Source of the DNA: Rhodopirellula halodulae
GTDB taxonomy: Bacteria > Planctomycetota > Planctomycetia > Pirellulales > Pirellulaceae
Length of the DNA stretch: 64,000 nt
NCBI RefSeq assembly: GCF_020966775.1
Contig: NZ_JAJKFV010000007.1
Span: forward strand, 124,001 to 188,000
Direction of reading: 5' to 3'
Shown here: one piece after another, positions 36,806-45,659 of the stretch
Layout of the letters: each line of letters opens with the position of its first letter
Position numbering within the stretch: position 1 is the first letter of the stretch
Translations under genes and position numbers: made by a program
The notes under the pieces: generated by a model
Databases searched by the model: none
Told to the model about the DNA's origin: nothing
Seen by the model: only the letters and a program-made list of their open reading frames with translations

Positions 36806-39800
36806 ATGAAACCCGCTGTTCAGCGTTTGCTTTCTCGTCTTGCCTCAAAAAAGAATCGTCGGTCTCGCGAAACACGCCGTTTTTCCACAGGAAAAGACAG
36901 GCGACTGAAATTGGAATCGTTGGAATCGAGACGAGTTCTCGCCGCGACGATTGCCTCGTTTGATCCCACGCCATCGGGGTTCACTGCTGAACTCAGCGAA
37001 GAGGTCAACACACAACTGATCAGCCTTTACGACACCGAAGCGGGCGTTGCCGGCGCCGCCGATGTGACGTTGGAGGGAGCCACCACAGGCAGCGTACGTG
37101 GTTCACTCGTTGTAAACGGTACAACCGTCACATTCATTTCTTCGGATGGACCGCTGGCGGCGGACACCTACACAGCCACGCTGAGAAGTGCCAGCGACGC
37201 GTTCACCGACTTGGCCGATGGCGAGTTGCTCGACGGAGACAACAACGGCACCGCCGGCGGAGATTTTGTGACCAACTTCACGGTGTCCGAAACCGCCTCG
37301 TTGGTGGTGGGATTGCCGGACATCGTTCGCGGACCCACTCAATCAATTCAATTGCCCGCCGTGGGCAGCGGCAACGAACTGCCGGCTGGTTTGCCCATTC
37401 AACTGAGCAACGCGGACGGGGTCACCTCGGTCACGCTGACTTTGCAGTACGACCCGGCGCTGCTGAACATCAGCGCCGTGCAATTGGGTGAGGACGCTCC
37501 GACCGGAAGCCAAGTCGAAGCGAACTTGGAAACGCCTGGTGTCGCGACGATCACGTTCTTCAGCTTGGATCCGATGGCATCCGGTCAGGCCAACATCATT
37601 GACCTGATTGCCGACGTGCCGGAGGACGCACCCTATGGCGCGTCGCAGACTTTGCGAATCAGCTCGCTGGATGTGAATGCGGGAGCGATGGACGCGGCGG
37701 CGGATGATGCCTTGCAGGTGGTGGCGTTCCCCGGGGACGTGAACGCGAACCGTCGCTATGACGCCGAAGATGCCCGCTTGGTGGCTCGCGTGGGCGTCGA
37801 ACTTGACGGAGGCTTTGTGGTCACTGACCCGACCGGCTCCGGTGAAACCTTTGTTCCGTTTGCCATGATTGATCCTGTCTTGTTGGGGGATGTCACGGGA
37901 CAAGACGGTTTGAGCCCGCTGGATGCGAGTGACTTGCTCCGACGAGTTGTTGGACTCTCGACGCCAAACATTCCTGATTTGCCCGATGCCCAAGCACCGA
38001 CCAGCATTTCTTTGTCGAGCAGCACGGTCGCCGAAGGCCAAGCGGTTGGCACCGCGGTTGGCACTTTGACCAGCATGGACCCGGATTCGGGCGACACGCA
38101 CACTTACGCGTTGGTCGCGGGAACGGGAGACACGGACAACGGTTCGTTCACGATCTCTGGCAACACGTTGTTGACCGCTGCGGTGTTCGATGCATCGGTG
38201 CAGGACAGCTACACCATTCGGTTGCAGACCACGGACTCGACGGGACGCACCTATCAACGCGTGTTCACGATTTCGGTGACGGAACAAAACGTTGCTCCGA
38301 CCGGTGTGAGCATCAGTGATTCCACCATCGCAGAAAACGAAGCCACTGGTACCGCGGTCGGTACACTGAGCACGACCGATAGCAATGCGGGTGACACGTT
38401 CACCTACAGCATCGTTTCGATTGACGGCAGCACCAGCGACACGACGTTTGCGATTTCTGGCGATGAATTGGTTGCCAGCACGTCGTTGGATTTCGAAACG
38501 AAGAACAGCTACACGGTGGTGGTTCGCACCACGGATCAAGGTGGATTGAGCTTCGATCAATCTCTGACGATCACCGTCGCGGATGCCAACGATGACCCGA
38601 CCGCGATTTCCTTGAGCAACAATACACTCGCGGATGATTCGGTTTCCGGCACGGTCGTTGGCACGCTGTCGTCGACCGACGCGGACGCTTCGGACAGTTT
38701 CACCTACACCTTGGTGACCGGGACTGGCGATGACGACAATGCATCGTTCCAAATCGTTGGTGACGAACTGCAAACCGCGACGACCATCGATTTCGGTTCA
38801 CAAAGCAGCTACAGCGTTCGTGTGCGAACCACCGATGCCTCGGGCGGAACATTCGAAGAAGTCTTCACGATTACCGAAGACAGCCAAGGCCCGACCGCCG
38901 TGGCTCTGGACAACTCGACCGTGGCGGAGAACGGATCGGCCGGTGACGTGGTTGGCACGTTCACCACGGCAGACCCAACGTCCGGAGACACCTTCACCTA
39001 CACCTTGGTGACGGGGGACGGGGACGACGACAACGCGTTGTTCCAAATTTCCGGCGATGAGTTGCAGGCCGCCGGTGCGTTGGACGCGGAAGCCGAAGGC
39101 ACGTTGAGCGTTCGCGTTCGCAGCACGGACTCGGGTGGCCTGTTCGTGGAACAAGTCTTCACGATCACGGTTAGCAGTGTGAATGAGGCGGCTACGTCGA
39201 TCAGTCTGTCGGGAACGACGGTCGCCAATGGCGAAGCGAGCGGCACCGCCGTTGGTAGTTTCACCAACAACGATCCGGACACGAACGACACGTTCACTTA
39301 CACGTTGGTTTCGGGCCAAGGGGACACGGACAACGCGTCCTTCACCATCTCGGGTGATCAGTTGTTGACCGCGTTCGTCGCGAATCAACAGACCCAGACC
39401 GCGTACAGCGTTCGTGTTCAGGTCGAAGACGCGGGTGGACTGACCACGGAAGAAGTCTTCACGATCACCGTGACCGAAAGCAACGTCGCTCCGACCGCAA
39501 TTGCTCTGGATAGCACGACGATCGCGGAAGACGCCGACGTAGGGGCAACCGTGGGAACGTTGAGCACCACCGATGCCAATTCAACGGACACCTTCACCTA
39601 CACTTTGGTCAGCGGCCAAGGCGACACGGACAACGCATCGTTTGCCATTGATGGTGGCAATTTGGTGACCGCGACGACGTTGGATTTTGAAACACAAGCG
39701 TCCTATTCCGTCCGAGTTCAAAGCACCGATCCGTTTGGATTGTCGGTGGTGGAAACTTTCACGATCACTGTGACCGATGTGAATGACGCTCCGACCGCGA

Positions 39801-42487
39801 TCGCTTTGGACACCAGCAGCATCGCGGAAGATGCGGCCAGCGGATCGACGGTGGGCTCGTTGAGCACAACCGATGCGGACTCGGGTGACACATTCACCTA
39901 CGCGTTGGTCAGCGGCGAGGGCGACACGGACAATGCTTCGTTCACGATCAGTGGTTCGGACGTTGTCACCGCGACGGATTTGGATTTCGAAACTCAATCG
40001 TCCTACTCGATTCGCGTTCAAACGACCGACTCGGCAGGCGACACGTTCGAGCAGACTCTCACGATCAGCGTGACGGACGTGAACGATGCCCCAACGGCGA
40101 TTGCTTTGGATAACACCGCGATTGCCGATGATTCACCCAGTGGCACAACGGTCGGTGCACTGAGCACAACCGATGCGGATGCGGGCGACACGTTCACCTA
40201 CGCTTTGGTCAGTGGTGACGGCGACGCGGACAATGCTTCGTTCACGATCAATGGCGGCAATTTGGAAACGTCGGCCGTGTTGGATTTTGACACGCAAACT
40301 TCGTACAGCGTTCGCGTGCAGAGCACCGATGCGGGTGGAGCGACGGTCGAACAAGTCTTCACGATCACCGAAGCCAACGGCAACAATGCTCCGACCGCGA
40401 TCGCTCTGGACAATAGCAGCATCGCGGAAGATGCGGCCAGCGGATCAACGGTGGGTTCGTTGAGCACGACCGATGCGGACTCGGGTGACACATTCACCTA
40501 CGCGTTGGTCAGCGGTGACGGCGACACGGACAACGCTTCGTTCACGATCAATGGTTCGGACGTCGTGACCGCGACGGATTTGGATTTCGAAACTCAATCG
40601 TCCTACTCGATTCGCGTTCAAACGACCGACTCGGCAGGCGACACGTTCGAGCAGACTTTCACGATCACCGTGACGGACGTGAATGATGCTCCAACGGCGA
40701 TTGCTTTGGACAACACCGCGATTGCGGATGATTCACCCAGTGGCACAACGGTCGGTGCACTGAGCACGACTGACGCGGATGCGGGCGACATGTTCACCTA
40801 CGCTTTGGTTAGTGGTGACGGCGACGCGGACAACGCTTCGTTCACGATCAACGGCGGCAATTTGGAAACGTCGGCCGTGTTGGATTTCGACACGCAAGCG
40901 TCTTACAGCGTCCGCGTGCAAAGCACCGACGCGGGTGGAGCCACGGTTGAACAAGTCTTCACGATCACCGAAGCCAACGGCAACAATGCTCCGACCGCGA
41001 TCGCTCTGGACAACAGCAGCATCGCGGAAGATGCGGCCAGCGGATCGACGGTGGGCTCGTTGACCACGACCGACGCGGACTCGGGTGACACGTTCACCTA
41101 CGCCTTGGTTAGCGGTAACGGTGACACGGACAACGCTTCGTTCACGATCAGCGGTTCGGACGTCGTGACCGCGACGGATCTGGATTTCGAAACTCAATCG
41201 TCCTACTCGATTCGCGTTCAGACGACCGACTCGGCGGGCGACACGTTTGAGCAGACTTTCACGATCACCGTGACGGACGTGAACGATGCTCCAACGGCGA
41301 TCTCTCTTGATAGCAGCACCGTCGTGGACGATTCGCCGAGCGGAACTGTGGTGGGATCATTTGTCACATCGGATGCCGATGCCGGAGACAGCTTCACCTA
41401 CGCGTTGGTCAGCGGCGATGGTGATATTGGCAACGGTTCGTTCATGATCGATGGCAGTAACCTTGTCACGACCATCACTCTGGACATCGATACGCAAGCT
41501 TCCTATTCCGTGCGAGTTCAAAGCACGGATTCCGCCGGTGCAACGGTGGAAGAAGTCTTGACGATCACGGTGGTTCTGCCAAACAACGCACCGACAGCCG
41601 TTTCGCTCGACAATCTGACGTTGGCGGAAAGTGCAGCCATCGGAACCGTCGTGGGAGCATTGAGCACGACGGATGCGGATCCGTCGGACACGTTCACGTA
41701 CACGCTCGTCAGCGGCCAAGGTGACACAAGCAATGCGATGTTCGCCATTGATGGATCCAACTTGACCACCGCGTCGGAGTTCGACTTCGAAACTCAGGCG
41801 AATCATTCGGTTCGTGTTCGCAGCACCGATGCGGCGGGTGATTCCGTGGAGGCTGTGTTCATCATCACGGTCACTGATGTGAACGAAGCTCCGACCGCGT
41901 TGGTGTTGAACTTCCCGGCCATCGCCAGTGGGCAACCGAGTGGCACCGTGGTCGGAAATGTGGGAGCCGTTGACCAAGATGCGAACGAAACATTCACCTA
42001 TTCGCTGGTCTCCGGCGAAGGCGACTTTGACAACGACGCGTTCACCTTGGTCGATGGTCAACTGCGAACCGCGGAAGCCGTCGATGATGCGATCCAAGCG
42101 TTGTATTCCATCCGTGTTCGCGTGGAAGATTCCGGTGGACTGTTCTTCGAAGACACGGCAAACCTGATCATCACGGAAGAAAACGTTGCACCGACCGGAA
42201 TCACGCTGGACACCAGCAGTGTTGCGGACGGGGCAGCGAGCGGTACCACCGTGGGAACTTTTGCAGCACTCGATGCCAACGACTTTGATGAGCACTCGTT
42301 TGTTTTGGTCGCCGGTGACGGGGACGATGACAACGCGTCGTTCGTGATCGAAGACGGTGTGCTGAAGACGAACTTCGAAGCCGACCAAGCCACGAAGGCT
42401 TCGTACAGCATTCGAGTTCTGGCGCAGGACCGTTACGGATTGGTGTTCGAACAGGTGATGACAATCACTGTCGAGTCAGCTGTCTGA
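36806..42487 (+). CDS. Giant cadherin-repeat surface protein with cohesin-like and dockerin-like modules
   Basis: A 1,893-residue protein. The N-terminus is basic (MKPAVQRLLSRLASKKNRRS) and leads into LESLESRRVLAA, the shared N-terminal motif. Residues about 48-170 look like a bacterial Ig-like domain (ATIASFDPTPSGFTAEL). About 180-310 is cohesin-like (GVTSVTLTLQYDPALLNI). About 310-395 is a dockerin-like pair of loops (GDVNANRRYDAEDARLVARV and GDVTGQDGLSPLDASDLLRRV). The remaining 1,500 residues are 15 cadherin-like repeats of about 100 residues, each starting near APTAIALD and containing DTFTYxLVSGxGDxDNASF. A calcium-stiffened adhesin or surface scaffold is inferred. It ends without a recognised sorting tail. 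Confidence 0.85.
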   Translation: MKPAVQRLLSRLASKKNRRSRETRRFSTGKDRRLKLESLESRRVLAATIASFDPTPSGFTAELSEEVNTQLISLYDTEAGVAGAADVTLEGATTGSVRGSLVVNGTTVTFISSDGPLAADTYTATLRSASDAFTDLADGELLDGDNNGTAGGDFVTNFTVSETASLVVGLPDIVRGPTQSIQLPAVGSGNELPAGLPIQLSNADGVTSVTLTLQYDPALLNISAVQLGEDAPTGSQVEANLETPGVATITFFSLDPMASGQANIIDLIADVPEDAPYGASQTLRISSLDVNAGAMDAAADDALQVVAFPGDVNANRRYDAEDARLVARVGVELDGGFVVTDPTGSGETFVPFAMIDPVLLGDVTGQDGLSPLDASDLLRRVVGLSTPNIPDLPDAQAPTSISLSSSTVAEGQAVGTAVGTLTSMDPDSGDTHTYALVAGTGDTDNGSFTISGNTLLTAAVFDASVQDSYTIRLQTTDSTGRTYQRVFTISVTEQNVAPTGVSISDSTIAENEATGTAVGTLSTTDSNAGDTFTYSIVSIDGSTSDTTFAISGDELVASTSLDFETKNSYTVVVRTTDQGGLSFDQSLTITVADANDDPTAISLSNNTLADDSVSGTVVGTLSSTDADASDSFTYTLVTGTGDDDNASFQIVGDELQTATTIDFGSQSSYSVRVRTTDASGGTFEEVFTITEDSQGPTAVALDNSTVAENGSAGDVVGTFTTADPTSGDTFTYTLVTGDGDDDNALFQISGDELQAAGALDAEAEGTLSVRVRSTDSGGLFVEQVFTITVSSVNEAATSISLSGTTVANGEASGTAVGSFTNNDPDTNDTFTYTLVSGQGDTDNASFTISGDQLLTAFVANQQTQTAYSVRVQVEDAGGLTTEEVFTITVTESNVAPTAIALDSTTIAEDADVGATVGTLSTTDANSTDTFTYTLVSGQGDTDNASFAIDGGNLVTATTLDFETQASYSVRVQSTDPFGLSVVETFTITVTDVNDAPTAIALDTSSIAEDAASGSTVGSLSTTDADSGDTFTYALVSGEGDTDNASFTISGSDVVTATDLDFETQSSYSIRVQTTDSAGDTFEQTLTISVTDVNDAPTAIALDNTAIADDSPSGTTVGALSTTDADAGDTFTYALVSGDGDADNASFTINGGNLETSAVLDFDTQTSYSVRVQSTDAGGATVEQVFTITEANGNNAPTAIALDNSSIAEDAASGSTVGSLSTTDADSGDTFTYALVSGDGDTDNASFTINGSDVVTATDLDFETQSSYSIRVQTTDSAGDTFEQTFTITVTDVNDAPTAIALDNTAIADDSPSGTTVGALSTTDADAGDMFTYALVSGDGDADNASFTINGGNLETSAVLDFDTQASYSVRVQSTDAGGATVEQVFTITEANGNNAPTAIALDNSSIAEDAASGSTVGSLTTTDADSGDTFTYALVSGNGDTDNASFTISGSDVVTATDLDFETQSSYSIRVQTTDSAGDTFEQTFTITVTDVNDAPTAISLDSSTVVDDSPSGTVVGSFVTSDADAGDSFTYALVSGDGDIGNGSFMIDGSNLVTTITLDIDTQASYSVRVQSTDSAGATVEEVLTITVVLPNNAPTAVSLDNLTLAESAAIGTVVGALSTTDADPSDTFTYTLVSGQGDTSNAMFAIDGSNLTTASEFDFETQANHSVRVRSTDAAGDSVEAVFIITVTDVNEAPTALVLNFPAIASGQPSGTVVGNVGAVDQDANETFTYSLVSGEGDFDNDAFTLVDGQLRTAEAVDDAIQALYSIRVRVEDSGGLFFEDTANLIITEENVAPTGITLDTSSVADGAASGTTVGTFAALDANDFDEHSFVLVAGDGDDDNASFVIEDGVLKTNFEADQATKASYSIRVLAQDRYGLVFEQVMTITVESAV
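39781..41290 (+). repeat. 600-bp higher-order tandem repeat inside the cadherin-repeat gene
   Basis: Two consecutive cadherin units form a 600-bp superunit: GCTCCGACCGCGATCGCT recurs at 39788, 40388 and 40988, exactly 600 bp apart, with near-identical sequence across about 2.5 superunits. The other cadherin units of the gene (300 bp each) are much more diverged. Confidence 0.9.
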
Positions 42488-42588
42488 TTCGGTCGCTGGC
42501 CGGTCATCGGTGAGCATCACGCCACCAAAATTCGCTCGGCTTGGTCGCATGAATCTTCTTGCGACCAAGCTTCAGGGACGAATCAAAA

Positions 42589-42644
42589 CGTAACTCCAGT
42601 TCCACCGGACAAGGTGCCGAAATGTAGGTCCGGTTCCACCGGAC
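42589..42644. repeat. Dispersed hairpin repeat, one intact and one decayed copy
   Basis: GTCCGGTTCCACCGGAC at 42628-42644 is the reverse-strand version of the palindrome in the 11.7-12.0 kb array, also preceded by GTAG. A decayed copy (CGTAACTCCAGTTCCACCGGAC) is at 42589-42610. Both lie between two convergent genes. Confidence 0.8.
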
Positions 42645-42685
42645 GAGCCGCCGCCAGAGCACGCTGCGTTCTTGCGGTCCGTGTT

Positions 42686-44113
42686 TCAGAAGCGGAACGT
42701 GGCACCAAAGTTCAAACCGTGAGCGATGAAACTGCTGGTTGTCAGTTCATAGGCCGGTTGATTCGTTCCGGTGGGGGCTTCCGGTGGGAATTGCGACACG
42801 TTCCGGTCGATGGCCTCGTCCACTCGGACGGCATCGGACCAGACCATCATGCTGTAGCCCAGTGTGAGTCGCAGGTCGCGGTGGACTTGTGCGGTGAAGT
42901 TCAATCCGATCTCGGGCAGCACCATGAATTCGGATTCGTCATAGGTTCCGATGTTGGTGGATTGCGCCAACAAGCCACCCGCGAAGGTTGACGAGCCACC
43001 GCCGGGAACGGTGTTGGTGGTTTGGCCGGCGATCGTGGTTTCCGCTCGGTTCACCCCAAAGGCGATTTTGGCGTGAGCGTCCCAACTGGTGATCGAGGTC
43101 CGACGTTGCAGTTGCAATCCAATTTGCGCACCGTGGAATTGGTTTTCGGCATCGAATTGGTCGAACAATTCGACCGTTGTGCCGGAAGGAATCGATCCGC
43201 GGGCGGCAGTGTAGACCGACGACTGATCGATCCGAAGCATCTCATCGAGGTTGCCGTATCGATAACCCACCAACAAGTTGACTCGTTGGCCACGCATCGC
43301 TGAAAGAACATGTCGACGATTGAACTCGAAGGACGAAAGCTCGTTTTCTGATCGAACCTGAACCGAACCGGTCAGGAAGTCAGGGTGTGCGACCAGCATG
43401 GAGGACTCCGACCCGGCCGTGGTGTCAAATACCGGTCGAGCCAGAAGACTCGCGTTGCTTTGGAAGACCTCGTCGTCGTTGAAGATTCCCATGCCGCTGA
43501 GTTCGAATCCATTGCCGCGAGAATCATCGTCCCAACCCACGGTGACACGCAAACCCGAACGCATGGAGTCCAGCACCGAATTGTTTCCATACAACGTTCG
43601 AGTGTTGGGTTGATTCAAGACGCCTGTGTCGTCGGGGTCGGTACCAGCGGAGCTTGTCGTGACCAGCGGGGGCAGATCCATTCCGTCAAGCGACCACAAC
43701 AGATACTCGGCACGCACCCAAAAGCAGCGTGCCGTTCGAGTCGAAACGCATTGATTGCACGTGCCGCATCCGTCGCAGGCACTCGTTGAATGGTCGTACT
43801 TCTCAAAGACCGTCGAATGGTCGTAGTGACCACCGTCCTCGTAAATAATTTCGCCTTCGATCGGTTCGTATCCCACCTGGGCGATGTCGGAATCGTCTTC
43901 GGACGCACCGACCGCTTTCCCGTTGATCGTTTGCGGGAACCAATTCATTTTTTCGGTCGGCTGCGACGCCTTGGCTCGCGCGGAGGCCCCACCATGATCT
44001 TGAGCGAATGTGTTTTGTAGCAACATGCCGCTGAGCACGACCACGCACACCATCATCCAAATCAGGAGGTGGTTTCGCGAAGCAATCGGGGGATCGATTC
44101 GAGCTGTATTCAT
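42686..44113 (-). CDS. BBP7-family outer-membrane beta-barrel protein
   Basis: A 475-residue exported protein with a hydrophobic signal core (LLIWMMVCVVVLSGMLLQNTFAQ). A Cys cluster CDGCGTCNQC is followed by ARCFWVRAEYLLWSLDGMDLPPLVTTS, the characteristic entry into planctomycete BBP7 proteins. The rest alternates amphipathic strands (RVTVGWDDDSRGNGFELSGMG, QRVNLLVGYRYGNL, AQIGLQLQRRTSITSWDAHAKIAFG, RDLRLTLGYSMMVWSDAVRV) and ends in an aromatic residue (GATFRF), as outer-membrane barrels usually do. Probably a structural or porin-like protein of the outer membrane. It converges with the giant surface protein gene. Confidence 0.85.
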   Translation of the reverse strand: MNTARIDPPIASRNHLLIWMMVCVVVLSGMLLQNTFAQDHGGASARAKASQPTEKMNWFPQTINGKAVGASEDDSDIAQVGYEPIEGEIIYEDGGHYDHSTVFEKYDHSTSACDGCGTCNQCVSTRTARCFWVRAEYLLWSLDGMDLPPLVTTSSAGTDPDDTGVLNQPNTRTLYGNNSVLDSMRSGLRVTVGWDDDSRGNGFELSGMGIFNDDEVFQSNASLLARPVFDTTAGSESSMLVAHPDFLTGSVQVRSENELSSFEFNRRHVLSAMRGQRVNLLVGYRYGNLDEMLRIDQSSVYTAARGSIPSGTTVELFDQFDAENQFHGAQIGLQLQRRTSITSWDAHAKIAFGVNRAETTIAGQTTNTVPGGGSSTFAGGLLAQSTNIGTYDESEFMVLPEIGLNFTAQVHRDLRLTLGYSMMVWSDAVRVDEAIDRNVSQFPPEAPTGTNQPAYELTTSSFIAHGLNFGATFRF

Positions 44114-44349
44114 GGATGAGTGGAAAGCAGAGGATCGTCCGGTATTTCAGCTGACGGAAACACATTGCGCGGGCCGCGACGCATCGTCGTCGAGGTGCGC
44201 AATCATGCTTTAGTACAAAGCGACAAAGCATCCCAACAAGAGAGGCTGGTGGGATTTCGAGCAGAATCGACGAAGAGATCTTGACGCAGCGAAGTCCGGT
44301 CCGGGCTGTGACGCCGGAGGCTTCGTGGTTTGCCAGAGTCGCATGGCAT

Positions 44350-44386
44350 AAAAAAAGACCTCGCAAAGCAAAAGCTTCACGAGGTC
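44350..44386 (-). terminator. Intrinsic terminator of tRNA-Ser
   Basis: On the minus strand a 7-bp stem GACCTCG/CGAGGTC (44357-44363 with 44380-44386) is followed by seven T residues. It sits 12 nt past the 3' end of the tRNA gene. Confidence 0.8.
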
Positions 44387-44397
44387 GTTCCTTTGAG

Positions 44398-44479
44398 CGG
44401 AGGACACGGGACTCGAACCCGCAACCCATTGCTGGGCAACTGATTTCGAATCAGCCTGCTAGCCATTCGCTTATCCTCC
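44398..44479 (-). tRNA. tRNA-Ser (anticodon CGA)
   Basis: A class II tRNA. The acceptor stem GGAGGAT/GTCCTCC pairs over 7 bp with a G discriminator. The anticodon arm GCTGA-TTCGAAA-TCAGT carries anticodon CGA, which reads UCG. A long variable arm with a CCCA/TGGG stem identifies tRNA-Ser. The T arm is CGGG-TTCGAGT-CCCG. The 3' CCA is not encoded. A minus-strand intrinsic terminator follows closely, so the gene is probably transcribed alone. Confidence 0.92.
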
Positions 44480-44524
44480 CGGGCAGGACGGACATTCTGA
44501 CAAAAGCGTCCGTCCCGTCAAGGC

Positions 44525-44989
44525 TCATCCGATCAAGTCATTGGCAGTTGCCACGGTTACGTCGAAAGGCAGTGACGAAGACCTTTGAAAATGATGACGT
44601 AGATCCGACATCAAAGCAGAATTCTGGGACAACTGATCCTCCAATTCCGCGGCTCTTGGGTGGTCCGACGCGACTTGGAGCTGGTCAGATTCCCACTGCA
44701 GTGAAATTTCGGATCCAGGTTCCAATCCCAACTCGCGAAGGAATTGACCGAGCGATTCTCGAATGCTGTCCAGGCTGACCGATGAGTTTGATTCCGCATC
44801 GGTTTGGCCCGCGAAAATTTCTGCGAAGCTGCCATCGGAGTCTTTTGATTCTCGCAGATTTTCAACGGCCTCGCTGGCGGATTGAAACGTGTGAGAGGCA
44901 ATTTGCCCGACCGCGTGAGCGGCACGGATCGCCAATCCTGTGTAGGCGGGCAGCGACATCTGCGGAAGGAACAAAAGAGACGACTTCAT
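44525..44989 (-). CDS. Hypothetical protein, unknown function
   Basis: A 154-residue protein starting MKSSLLFLPQMSLPAYTG; an internal Met at residue 11 is an alternative start. The composition is balanced and helical (GQIASHTFQSASEAVENLRES, DSIRESLGQFLRELGLEPGSEISL) with no signal peptide and no cysteines. It reads as a genuine coding frame in codon use. No family was recognised. It is upstream of the tRNA on the same strand, with a 45-bp gap, so read-through into the tRNA is possible. Confidence 0.5.
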   Translation of the reverse strand: MKSSLLFLPQMSLPAYTGLAIRAAHAVGQIASHTFQSASEAVENLRESKDSDGSFAEIFAGQTDAESNSSVSLDSIRESLGQFLRELGLEPGSEISLQWESDQLQVASDHPRAAELEDQLSQNSALMSDLRHHFQRSSSLPFDVTVATANDLIG

Positions 44990-45074
44990 CCGAGAAAGTT
45001 CCGTTGGTCAGAGAGACTGGAACGGCAAGAAAACTGATCTGGCAAAACGCGAACGAGCGCGTTTGAGCACGCGA

Positions 45075-45404
45075 TCAGTGTTTGTGTTGGGTCTCGAAGC
45101 CGTATTCCTTCAACCAAGCTTCCCACTTGTGGGCTTCTTCGTGAGTCTTCAATTGCAGAGTCTTCCATTCTGGACAGCGATATTTCAGGTCGTCGTGACC
45201 GTTGTGCGCGTGACGTTGCACTTCGCACTTCAGCGTTTTCAACGTTTTTTCGATGGTGTCCGCTGCTTTCTTTTCGTGGATGTGCTTCGCCTTCCACTCT
45301 TTGCAGCGATAGTTGACGGTTTCAGCAGCGGAAACTTCGGCTGCCGAAGGGGTGGCCAACGAACAAACGGCGACCATCGCGGTCAGCATCATCAAACGGA
45401 ACAT
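45075..45404 (-). CDS. Small exported protein with an internal duplication
   Basis: A 109-residue protein with a signal peptide (MFRLMMLTAMVAVCSLATPSAAE). The mature 85 residues are two related halves: YRCKEWKAKHIHEKKAADTIEKTLKTLKC and YRCPEWKTLQLKTHEEAHKWEAWLKEYGF. Each half opens with YRC(K/P)EWK and continues as a helix with conserved His and Lys; there are three Cys in total. The high His/Lys/Glu content suggests a small periplasmic helical protein, perhaps metal or ligand binding. No known family was recognised. It is transcribed alone, 85 bp from the next gene. Confidence 0.6.
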   Translation of the reverse strand: MFRLMMLTAMVAVCSLATPSAAEVSAAETVNYRCKEWKAKHIHEKKAADTIEKTLKTLKCEVQRHAHNGHDDLKYRCPEWKTLQLKTHEEAHKWEAWLKEYGFETQHKH

Positions 45405-45659
45405 GAGGTGGGATTCCTGGGGAGAACATTTTGTGGATCGAACACAATGTGTTGATTACCCATTATCCCACAAACGGGTCAAGCCATTTCGCTCAAACGT
45501 CTTGCAATCCCGTAATCCAGTAAACTCCGGCCATTTGCCCCGAATCGTCGGTGGCTTCGCCTACAATCTGGGGTTCGCAAGAGCACGAGAAATCGTGTTT
45601 GCCCAGTGGGTGGACCCAAATTGTCAGATGAACTTCGTTGATTGGAGAAGGCGTTTTCG

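Noticed and set aside
37343-38773. A 476-codon minus-strand open frame inside the giant cadherin gene
   Set aside because: It arises from the codon bias and repeats of the sense gene; the residues are Arg/Val/Gly-rich without domain character. Similar frames recur opposite later repeats.
44398-44479. tRNA as an attachment site of an integrated element
   Set aside because: No integrase, direct-repeat copy of the tRNA end or change in gene style was found within the window.
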